From the NCBI GenBank assembly GCA_945902955.1, contig CAMDNO010000013.1:1-47511 (forward strand): a stretch of 47,511 nt of DNA. Direction: 5' to 3'. Each line of letters starts with the position of its first letter. Position 1 is the stretch's first letter. Under the pieces are notes generated by a model. It saw nothing but the letters and a program-made list of their open reading frames with translations, was not told the DNA's origin and did not search any database. The stretch comes from Porphyromonas cangingivalis. Its GTDB lineage: Bacteria; Bacteroidota; Bacteroidia; Bacteroidales; Paludibacteraceae. Positions 35,787-42,436 of this stretch are shown piece after piece. Made by a program: the position numbers and the translations under genes.

Positions 35787-37088
35787 ATGTTACTGCGACT
35801 AAAAATAAAGAATTTCTTGTCGTTTTTTGAAGGAACGGTATTCGACATGTTTCCCAACCCTAAACGGGCTTCATTCCCAAATCACATTTACGGATATATG
35901 ACAGTTCCGCTGCTTAAACAAGCTGCTATTTATGGTGCTAACGGCTCGGGAAAATCGAATTTTATAAAAGCCATTAGTTTCATAAAATCATTTATTACCA
36001 ACGAAGATTTTCTAAAGAATGTGGATTTGGATGATTACATCTTTCAACTAACTTCGACAAAACAATCAAAAATTAGTTTTGAAATTGAGTTTTTTATCAA
36101 GGAAAAATACTTTGTTTATACACTGGAAATTGACAAAAGAAATATTCAGGAAACATTAAGTCATTCCGGATTAGGCAAGACACCCGACAAAATATTATTT
36201 AAACGGAATGGTGCAGAAATAGCATCGGCTTATGTAGGTAATGAAAGTTCGGCAAAACAATTACTATCAATGAATCCTCAATCATCACTATTACCGTTAA
36301 ATCAAAAGTTTCCGGTACTTACCAACGAGGATGTAAAATTAGCTTTTGAATGGTTTGCCGGCAAGCTTGAAATTGTGACTATTAATAGTACAATTCCGGC
36401 TATGATTGAATTAATGTCGAAGCAAACAGCTTTACTTCACTTAACTAATGAGATTTTTGACAACATTGGAGTAGGAATAAATGCTGTTAAAATTGCCGAA
36501 ACTCCTTTTGATAAGTGGGTTACAAATCAAAAGAATGCAAATGAATTGCATCAAATGATGGAAACAGACCCGCTAAAACCCAATACAGGTATAACCAGAA
36601 TAGAGAATAACCGTAATGTTTTTTCGGTTTCACTTAAAAAAGGAGTAAAAACTGTACAGGAGTTTTTGTTTGAACAACTTGGTCAGTCCGGCTATAAAAA
36701 AGAAATGAAGATTGATGCACAATCGGATGGCACAGTTCGTTTATTGACATTAATACCAGCTATATATGAAGCAATAAATAAACAAAAAGTTGTTTTCGTG
36801 GATGAAATTGATAACAGCATTCATCCGAATCTGATGTTTTCGCTACTTCAGTTTTATGGGGCTAAAGCATCAAAGGGACAGTTGATTTATACAACGCATA
36901 CAACACGGTTGATTAATCAGCAAGAGTTGCTTCGCCCCGATGAAATTTGGTTGACGGAAAAAGAAAATGGTAATTCAAAAATGTATTCTATTAATAATTT
37001 CAAAATACATAATACCATCAATCTTGAAAACGGATATTTAGATGGGCGATTTGGCGCCATACCTCAAATAGGCGAATTACATTCTTGA
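35787..37088 (+). CDS. RloA/AbiLi-type AAA ATPase
   Basis: ATPase component of a two-gene phage-defence pair related to AbiL/RloAB. The frame is open from a TTG at 35757, but ATG 35787 gives the normal N-terminus MLLRLKIKNFLSFFEG, so about 433 residues. The Walker A site is AAIYGANGSGKSNFIKA (about residues 47-63), followed by the long middle domain of OLD/RloA-like ATPases. Walker B is VVFVDEIDNSIHPNL near residue 336 with the H-loop IYTTHTTRLINQ after it. It overlaps the partner gene by one base (TGATG), so the two products are made together. In this family the ATPase likely senses phage and controls the toxic partner. Confidence 0.88.
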   Translation: MLLRLKIKNFLSFFEGTVFDMFPNPKRASFPNHIYGYMTVPLLKQAAIYGANGSGKSNFIKAISFIKSFITNEDFLKNVDLDDYIFQLTSTKQSKISFEIEFFIKEKYFVYTLEIDKRNIQETLSHSGLGKTPDKILFKRNGAEIASAYVGNESSAKQLLSMNPQSSLLPLNQKFPVLTNEDVKLAFEWFAGKLEIVTINSTIPAMIELMSKQTALLHLTNEIFDNIGVGINAVKIAETPFDKWVTNQKNANELHQMMETDPLKPNTGITRIENNRNVFSVSLKKGVKTVQEFLFEQLGQSGYKKEMKIDAQSDGTVRLLTLIPAIYEAINKQKVVFVDEIDNSIHPNLMFSLLQFYGAKASKGQLIYTTHTTRLINQQELLRPDEIWLTEKENGNSKMYSINNFKIHNTINLENGYLDGRFGAIPQIGELHS

Positions 37089-37888
37089 TGGCAGACAATT
37101 TACGCACATATAGCAAAGCTAATCCTGAAAAAGAGCTTCTGCCTCCACAGGTAATAAAACCTGTTGAAGCAGAGGCTTATGCTGTACCGCCAATTCAAAT
37201 ACAGACTGAGGACTATCAAAAACAAGATTTGGATGTAATGCCAAAGGCATTTTTTATTCTTATTTCGGGAGGTGAGGCAAGAGAAAAGGATTACTTTAAA
37301 ATCATTTCTTTTCATGACAAGTTTAAGCGGATAAAGCTGGAGTTTATTGCTGACCCGCAAAAATTAGCGCCAGATGGTATGTTTGAACTAGCCGAATACA
37401 AAAAAGCCAGATATAACAGCAGTAAAAATACAGATGAAGAACCGGATAAAATATACTTGATTTCAGATGTTGATGATTTCATGACTGAATTGCTTCAAAT
37501 TAAGCCAAAGTGTACAGAAGAAGGATTTAGACTGATAATTAGCAATTCATGTTTTGAAGTATGGCTATATTATGCCTATTGTGACACATTGCCAAGCTTT
37601 AAAATCCCAACTGATTATCTCAAAATAAGCAGTAAGTTTAAAGGCTGGTTACCCTCTGCAATTCGGGGTGGTGTAAAAACTACAAGAGCAATCCTGAATA
37701 TCTATCAAAATATTGAGAATGCTAAAGCAAACTATAAGGAAGATAAAAATGGAATACCTGCGCTTTTTTCTACCAATATGTTTGAATTGGCTCTGGACTT
37801 AATCCCTTTAATTGAGCCCGAATTGACTAATATGATAGAAGAAAATAAGCGGATTGAAGCTGCATTTAGGGAACGAAAAAAGAAATAG
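37088..37888 (+). CDS. RloB/AbiLii-like effector
   Basis: About 266 residues, from ATG 37088, which shares its A with the TGA of the ATPase gene. RloB-family landmarks are in order: FFILISGGEAREKDYFK near residue 57 (the Glu of the typical GE-x-TE-x-x-YF motif), IYLISDVDDF near residue 122 (acidic cluster) and IISNSCFEVWLYYAY near residue 150 (family SNPCFExW). These residues fit a Toprim-like acidic site, which suggests RNA- or DNA-directed activity. The residue between the two usual Glu of motif 1 differs from most relatives I know (EAREKDYF). The N-terminal 50 residues are unrelated to the core. Confidence 0.82.
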   Translation: MADNLRTYSKANPEKELLPPQVIKPVEAEAYAVPPIQIQTEDYQKQDLDVMPKAFFILISGGEAREKDYFKIISFHDKFKRIKLEFIADPQKLAPDGMFELAEYKKARYNSSKNTDEEPDKIYLISDVDDFMTELLQIKPKCTEEGFRLIISNSCFEVWLYYAYCDTLPSFKIPTDYLKISSKFKGWLPSAIRGGVKTTRAILNIYQNIENAKANYKEDKNGIPALFSTNMFELALDLIPLIEPELTNMIEENKRIEAAFRERKKK

Positions 37889-37910
37889 TTTTTTAGTCTT
37901 CCAATTGATA

Positions 37911-38168
37911 ATGAATAATGACCTTAATATAATTGTTGAGACGGTGGGTATTCAGAAAGTAGCATCCTTAGGCTTAAAGCATGTTGGATTAGATTTTATC
38001 AGCAAAACCCGAGATGATTTTTATAACCAACACGAACTTCCGGGCGGTTTTCTTATTCTCACCCATTCGTCCACCGATAAAAAAAAAAGGCAATTAGAGA
38101 TTCCACGCTTCGCTCTGAATGACAATACTCAGAAACTGGGATTAGAGTTGAAAGTGGAAGTGGTTTAG
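37911..38168 (+). CDS. Small protein of unknown function, partly duplicated before the AbiL pair
   Basis: ATG at 37911 gives about 85 residues (MNNDLNIIVETVGIQK...), ending GLELKVEVV; the frame extends further 5' but overlaps the RloB-like gene end. It is not a family I recognise. The DNA copy at 35488-35621 lacks an insertion that this copy carries (about 38103-38126, CCACGCTTCGCTCTGAATG), so the present protein reads IPRFALNDNT where the other copy reads EIS. The insertion looks like a dispersed repeat, and the gene may be functional or decaying. Confidence 0.45.
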   Translation: MNNDLNIIVETVGIQKVASLGLKHVGLDFISKTRDDFYNQHELPGGFLILTHSSTDKKKRQLEIPRFALNDNTQKLGLELKVEVV

Positions 38169-38332
38169 GGCTTTCCGAACCGTTGGCACTGCAACAATCA
38201 TGTTACGCATGCAGGAGCGCAGCGAGGGATATAAAATGCAAACTAGCGTCGGTATTTCATCAAGTCGCATAGCGACGAACGATTTGAAATGAGCGTGGTG
38301 GTTTTAACCCCATGCGAAAAAGAAAAAATGTG
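38169..38332. other. Repeat-containing gap, no gene seen
   Basis: Contains GTCGC-ATA-GCGAC (38264-38276) and a GCGAGGGATATAA motif (near 38222-38234) that is matched by a GTGAGGGATATAA motif near 35248-35260. Otherwise nothing is recognised. Confidence 0.5.
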
Positions 38333-38340
38333 TACCTTTG
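38333..38340 (+). promoter_or_regulatory. Bacteroidota -7 promoter element
   Basis: TACCTTTG (TAnnTTTG), 23 bp before ATG 38363 of the TauE/SafE gene. It supports that start over the earlier in-frame ATG at 38312, which would lie upstream of the promoter. Confidence 0.6.
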
Positions 38341-38362
38341 CCGCTTTAAAAAACTATCCATT

Positions 38363-39205
38363 ATGGAACAAATTTTATTTTTATTATTGGGAATTGCCGC
38401 AGGCATATTATCCGGTTTATTTGGTATTGGTGGCGGCATTGTTATGGTTCCGGCGCTTATTGCACTTTTTGGTATGGATATTCTCAACGCCAATGCTACA
38501 TCGCTATCTGCCATGTTGCTTCCGGTAGGCGTGTTTGGTGTAATTGCTTATTACAAAGCAGGTTTAGTAAATATAAAAGAGTCGCTGTGGATTGCTTTAG
38601 GGCTTTTTGCAGGTTCATTCGTTGGTGGCGAACTTGCTGTAAATATTAGCGAAAGTGTATTAGCAAAATTATATTCGGTTTTTTTGCTTTATATAGCCCT
38701 CAGCTATTTTGATGTATTTGCTAAAATAGGAGAACTGCAAAGCAAATATTTTTCAAAAACAAAGAATTCAAATTCATATTCCCCTTCAGAGCCTGCCCGT
38801 ACACTGAGTGAGGTTAGGGGCAGTAAAGGTTCATCTTCTCCCAAACCTTTTTGGGCATTTATATTAGTTGGAATAGGAGCCGGAGTTTTTGCCGGAATGT
38901 TTGGCAAAGGAGGTGGAATTGTTATTGTTCCAATACTAATAAGTCTTTTTCATTACAATGGCAAAATGGCTGTGGCAACTTCCTTAGCAGCCTTACAATT
39001 GCCGGTTGGGCTGCCAAGTGTGCTCATTTATGCCGAAAATGGTTATTTGAATTTAACCGCCGCAGCACTTATAGCCGTAGGAATGGTGATTGGTGCATTT
39101 TTTGGTTCAAAAATTGGCATTAATTTACCAGCAAAAGTATTTAAAAAAGTATTTGCTGTATTTTTAATATTAATGGCTGTGTATATGGTAGCCGGCTATT
39201 TGTAA
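38363..39205 (+). CDS. TauE/SafE-family permease
   Basis: Inner-membrane transporter of the sulfite/organosulfonate exporter family, about 280 residues from ATG 38363 (MEQILFLLLGIAAGILSG). Each half of the protein has the glycine-rich family motif: GLFGIGGGIVMVPAL early and GMFGKGGGIVIVPIL near residue 180, followed by TSLAALQLPVG. About eight helices are predicted. The linker between the halves (roughly residues 125-165) contains the low-complexity stretch SPSEPARTLSEVRGSKGSSS, which comes from a repeat inserted in frame. The substrate is unknown. It ends 10 bp into the convergent RsmI-like gene. Confidence 0.88.
   Translation: MEQILFLLLGIAAGILSGLFGIGGGIVMVPALIALFGMDILNANATSLSAMLLPVGVFGVIAYYKAGLVNIKESLWIALGLFAGSFVGGELAVNISESVLAKLYSVFLLYIALSYFDVFAKIGELQSKYFSKTKNSNSYSPSEPARTLSEVRGSKGSSSPKPFWAFILVGIGAGVFAGMFGKGGGIVIVPILISLFHYNGKMAVATSLAALQLPVGLPSVLIYAENGYLNLTAAALIAVGMVIGAFFGSKIGINLPAKVFKKVFAVFLILMAVYMVAGYL
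38793..38823. repeat. Dispersed repeat inserted within the TauE/SafE gene
   Basis: CTGCCC (38793-38798) and GGGCAG (38818-38823) bracket a 19-bp core; the right part matches the intergenic element at 23361-23380. It adds residues to the cytoplasmic or periplasmic linker without breaking the frame. Confidence 0.6.
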
Positions 39206-39897
39206 AGAATAAACATTGTAGGTCGCTTACTCAAATCGGGCACATTTCCTTTCCAGGCTTTCACTGTTTTGGTAACAATAAATTCGGTTTCGAGCGTAAT
39301 GTCGGCAGCAATACATAGTTTTGTAGTTGGTTGGCAAGTGCCTAAAATCTCCTCTACCATTTTCATATTTCGATAAGGTGTCTCAATAAACAATTGTGAT
39401 TGATTTTCGGAATAAATCCTACTTTCCAATTTTTTCAAGGCTTTTACTCTATCTGCTGGCTGTACAGGTAAATAGCCAACAAAAGCAAAGCTTTGTCCGT
39501 TGAAGCCCGAAGCCATCAACGCCAGCAAAATAGACGAAGGACCAACCAATGGCACTACTTTAAAACCCTGACTTTGCGCTATAGCCACTACATCAGCACC
39601 CGGATCGGCAATGGCCGGGCAACCCGCTTCCGAAATAACACCTATATCGTTTCCAAGCTTCATAGGCTGAATAAAAGTACTTATTTCGGCCGCTGAGGTA
39701 TGCTGATTGAGAACATAAAAAGTTAAATCGTCGATGACAATTGCCGGATTTGCTTTTTTTAGAAACCTACGTGCTGAGCGAATATCCTCTACAATAAAAA
39801 ACTTTAACTCACTAATAATTTGGGTATTACGAGCAGGTAAAATACGGTCGAAACTGGTTTCGCCCAACGAACAAGGAATTAAAAAAAGTGTTGCCAT
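39196..39897 (-). CDS. RsmI-like SAM-dependent methyltransferase (tetrapyrrole-methylase fold)
   Basis: 233-residue methyltransferase of the RsmI-type branch, whose best-known member methylates the 2'-OH of 16S rRNA C1402. The fold is recognised from MATLFLIPCSLGE (strand and Pro-turn), VISEAGCPAIADPGADVV near residue 90 (counterpart of the SDAGTP-xx-SDPG SAM-binding loop) and GPSSILLALMASGF near residue 120. The C-terminal part with IETPYRNMKMVEEIL is also typical. Bacteroidota often carry this shorter paralogue beside the canonical RsmI, so the substrate may not be C1402. A minus-strand -7 motif lies 58 bp upstream. The 3' end overlaps the permease gene. Confidence 0.82.
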   Translation of the reverse strand: MATLFLIPCSLGETSFDRILPARNTQIISELKFFIVEDIRSARRFLKKANPAIVIDDLTFYVLNQHTSAAEISTFIQPMKLGNDIGVISEAGCPAIADPGADVVAIAQSQGFKVVPLVGPSSILLALMASGFNGQSFAFVGYLPVQPADRVKALKKLESRIYSENQSQLFIETPYRNMKMVEEILGTCQPTTKLCIAADITLETEFIVTKTVKAWKGNVPDLSKRPTMFILYK

Positions 39898-39905
39898 TCT
39901 GGTAG

Positions 39906-39925
39906 AGACGGTGCGTGAACCGTCT
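39906..39925. repeat. Short AGACGGT/ACCGTCT hairpin
   Basis: AGACGGT-GCGTGA-ACCGTCT, just upstream of the RsmI-like start. It is a small dispersed palindrome that would lie in the leader of that gene. Confidence 0.55.
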
Positions 39926-39954
39926 TATAAATTAGAAATTGGAAATTTATTTTG

Positions 39955-39962
39955 CAAAGTTA
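39955..39962 (-). promoter_or_regulatory. Bacteroidota -7 promoter element
   Basis: The minus strand reads TAACTTTG (TAnnTTTG), 58 bp before the RsmI-like ATG. Confidence 0.55.
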
Positions 39963-40007
39963 CGAAAAACATGCATTCATTTTTTCATTTAGCCGAAAAA
40001 ACAAAAA

Positions 40008-40037
40008 ATCAGACTTACACCCTTGCATAAGTCTGAT
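40008..40037 (-). terminator. Terminator after the phosphatase gene
   Basis: ATCAGACTTA (40008-40017) pairs with TAAGTCTGAT (40028-40037); on the minus strand the stem is followed by a T run. It closes the receptor, lipoprotein and phosphatase set. Its stem start ATCAGAC recurs in the terminator at 46520. Confidence 0.75.
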
Positions 40038-40078
40038 ATTTTGAATGAAAATATTTTAGAATAATATCGGTAAAAAAA

Positions 40079-41020
40079 CTATTTCGATTTGGTATAAGTA
40101 TAAATACTTTCACCATTCTTATCCATAAAATTTAATGTAAAATTAGCATTCGAAACCGAGCAAACTGCAAATCCCGAAAGTTCACTACAGAATTGTGTAC
40201 CAGTTGTTTTTTCAACATCACGCGAACGTGATGCAGAACTATTTGTAATGTAATCGACCGGAGAGTCCGGCATTTTTATATGTTGAAAATTGTGAATATG
40301 ACCATTAAAATAAAAATCGACTTTGTATTTTCGGAGTAACGGATCTACACGTTTTTGCATGTCGAGGCGTTCGCTTTCATTTTTTTTGGTATATGCATAC
40401 ACCGGGTGATGACCAATTACTATTTTCCATGTTTCATTCGAAGAAGCTAAAACACTATCAATAAATTGTAATTGAGCTTCGTCATTTTGTTTATAAGCAT
40501 CGGGATAAGTTAAACTATCTTTTCGATACTTTTCGATAAGCGGTGTAGTGTCGATAAAAACCAATCGCATGGTTGTACTATCGTCAATTTCCTTTACCAT
40601 AGTGTAATAACGCGAAGGCATTATCCAGCGACGACTCACTTTACTGTAATCCAAACATGCTTGCGTATTGCCACGATATTCGTGATTGCCATTAATGGCA
40701 TACCAATCGAGCATCAAAGTAGGATGTGCATATATTAATTCGAAATTTGTCATCCAAAGTGGGTCGTTAACGCTTGCTACACCATTAAAATGATGAATAT
40801 CGCCCGCCGCAGCCACAAACTCAATATCATGGTTATGAGCAAATTGTCCCATGGAAGCAGCAATTGTTTTTTGGTCGTAAAAACCATTACGACCTAAATC
40901 GTTGGCAACTAAAAAATTATAGTCGGCAAATCCGAGTTTACTTTCGTCCGATTTTTTTGATTCGCACGAAAGAAAAGTTATTGAAATCAGCAGAAGTGCA
41001 ATGTAATGTATTGGTTTCAT
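40079..41020 (-). CDS. ACP5-type metallophosphatase lipoprotein with altered metal site
   Basis: Envelope phosphatase related to small purple acid phosphatases. The frame is open from 41047, but ATG 41018-41020 (MKPIHYIALLLISITFLSC) gives a proper lipoprotein signal with Cys 19. Ligand motifs align with ACP5: Asp41 in NDLGRNG, Asp74 in AAGDIHHFNGV, Asn112 in INGNHEYRG, His205 in IGHHPVYAY, and His241/His243 in FNGHIHNFQH. The surrounding DPLW, RRWIMPSRYY and PTLMLDWYAI blocks also match. The family Tyr ligand of GDNFY is His77 here. It ends the minus-strand set with the TonB receptor and may release phosphate from organic compounds; that role is inferred. Confidence 0.85.
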   Translation of the reverse strand: MKPIHYIALLLISITFLSCESKKSDESKLGFADYNFLVANDLGRNGFYDQKTIAASMGQFAHNHDIEFVAAAGDIHHFNGVASVNDPLWMTNFELIYAHPTLMLDWYAINGNHEYRGNTQACLDYSKVSRRWIMPSRYYTMVKEIDDSTTMRLVFIDTTPLIEKYRKDSLTYPDAYKQNDEAQLQFIDSVLASSNETWKIVIGHHPVYAYTKKNESERLDMQKRVDPLLRKYKVDFYFNGHIHNFQHIKMPDSPVDYITNSSASRSRDVEKTTGTQFCSELSGFAVCSVSNANFTLNFMDKNGESIYTYTKSK

Positions 41021-41046
41021 AATGTTTTGTATTTTAATTTGCAACA

Positions 41047-41079
41047 ATACCTAACAGATTTTTTAAACCTGTTAGGTAT
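41047..41079. repeat. Dispersed palindrome ATACCTAACAG/CTGTTAGGTAT
   Basis: Perfect 11-bp arms (41047-41057 and 41069-41079) of the same family as 30024-30050 (CCTAACAGG...CCTGTTAGG). It lies between the lipoprotein and phosphatase genes and could weaken transcription between them. Confidence 0.8.
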
Positions 41080-41122
41080 GATTAAAACCTAAAAAAGTAT
41101 TAAAAAGTTCTTCTACAAATAT

Positions 41123-42397
41123 TTATTTTGCACCATAAGCACCAAAATAAGCAGCAGGTGCAGGCGATTTATAAGTAACACCTTCGATAGTTAAACCGGT
41201 TGTTCCAAAATGGCGTGTAAAATCAGTTTTTCCACCAGTAAGAGCAGGTGATCCTGCACCTAAACGGAAATCCCATGCCGAATTGTAAGTTTGAGCTACT
41301 TTACCACTTTTAGTTGTACCTGCATTAATATCCATATCTGTTTGAATGCTAAAGTTTGCAAATAATGGATTTTTATCAGCGGGAGTTGCGCTTACTATAT
41401 CGTTTGCTCCACCTAACTGCCCTTTCGCTTCGTCTGCCTTATATTGATCAACTCCAGTTTGTGTAGAAGCAAAATAATAATTTGGAGTAATTACCGAACG
41501 TACATCTTCAGGAGCTTTGGCATCGCGCTTGGCAGCCCAACGACAATCAGCCACTAAATTATTATAAAGTTCAGCATATACATTAATTTCTAACCAAATA
41601 GAACCACCTTTCACTTTCGGACGTCTCCAGCCACTATTAACCACTGAATTGTTATATACAAACAAATGAGCCTGAGGTTCAAGGGCACCATTATTCGACA
41701 ATTTAAAACCATTAGAATTGGCATCATAAATTAAATTGTTAGCAATATCGGCCAAACAACCCGATTTATAATTTATAGCCTCACCTCCATCGAATCCGTT
41801 TGCAATAAATTTATTATTCATTACAATTGATTTACCTCCAGTTATGTAAATTTGATCTTCAGCATTGTTGTGGAATGTTGAATTTTGAATAACAAACTGA
41901 CCAGCAACATTACAGAAATGGAATGCAGGTACGCCTTCACCAGTTTCAGTTTTAAACAACTGATTTTGGAACGAAGCAGATTGCTCAGTAGTTTGTGCAC
42001 CACCGTACTCAATAGTTACATAATCTAACATAACTTCTTTTGATTCGTAACCACAAATAATACCACCCCAATAACGATTGAAACGCTGAGCCTCAGTGCG
42101 ATATTGCGAAGCTACAGTAAAAGTGATGGGTTTAGCTGCTGTTCCATAGCAATATAAATTACCTAATACAACAATTTCAGGACGAACAAGGGTATCGTCC
42201 ATAGTTACTGTAACACCTGGCTCAATATAAAGCGATTTTCCAACAGGAATAATCACATGATTTTTGATAGTGGTATCGTTTTTCCAAACAATTGATCCTG
42301 CAGGATACACTTTTTCTGTTTCATCCTCTTTAGGATCGCACGACGTAAATGCTACTAAAAGTAACAAGGTAGCAAAAATAAAACTAAGCTTTTTCAT
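41123..42397 (-). CDS. Beta-helix surface lipoprotein
   Basis: 424 residues with signal peptide and lipobox (MKKLSFIFATLLLLVAFTSC). The mature part starts with VYPAGSIVWKNDTTIKNHVIIP and GKSLYIEPGVTVTMDD, typical of Bacteroidota right-handed beta-helix proteins, followed by helical-turn motifs (VMLDYVTIEYGG, FVIQNSTFHNNAEDQIYI, VMNNKFIANGFDG, LADIANNLIYDANSNGF). The fold resembles that of the T9SS protein at the right edge. It may bind a polymer at the surface. It sits 40 bp downstream of the TonB receptor and before the phosphatase, so a shared substrate is likely, but no lyase catalytic site is identified. Confidence 0.82.
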   Translation of the reverse strand: MKKLSFIFATLLLLVAFTSCDPKEDETEKVYPAGSIVWKNDTTIKNHVIIPVGKSLYIEPGVTVTMDDTLVRPEIVVLGNLYCYGTAAKPITFTVASQYRTEAQRFNRYWGGIICGYESKEVMLDYVTIEYGGAQTTEQSASFQNQLFKTETGEGVPAFHFCNVAGQFVIQNSTFHNNAEDQIYITGGKSIVMNNKFIANGFDGGEAINYKSGCLADIANNLIYDANSNGFKLSNNGALEPQAHLFVYNNSVVNSGWRRPKVKGGSIWLEINVYAELYNNLVADCRWAAKRDAKAPEDVRSVITPNYYFASTQTGVDQYKADEAKGQLGGANDIVSATPADKNPLFANFSIQTDMDINAGTTKSGKVAQTYNSAWDFRLGAGSPALTGGKTDFTRHFGTTGLTIEGVTYKSPAPAAYFGAYGAK

Positions 42398-42436
42398 TTT
42401 GATTTTCTTTTTTGTTATTTGTTTATTGAAAATATT

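Noticed and set aside
38312..38362. Earlier ATG for the TauE/SafE permease
   Set aside because: It lies upstream of the TACCTTTG promoter box and adds a basic non-membrane stretch; ATG 38363 begins at the first helix.
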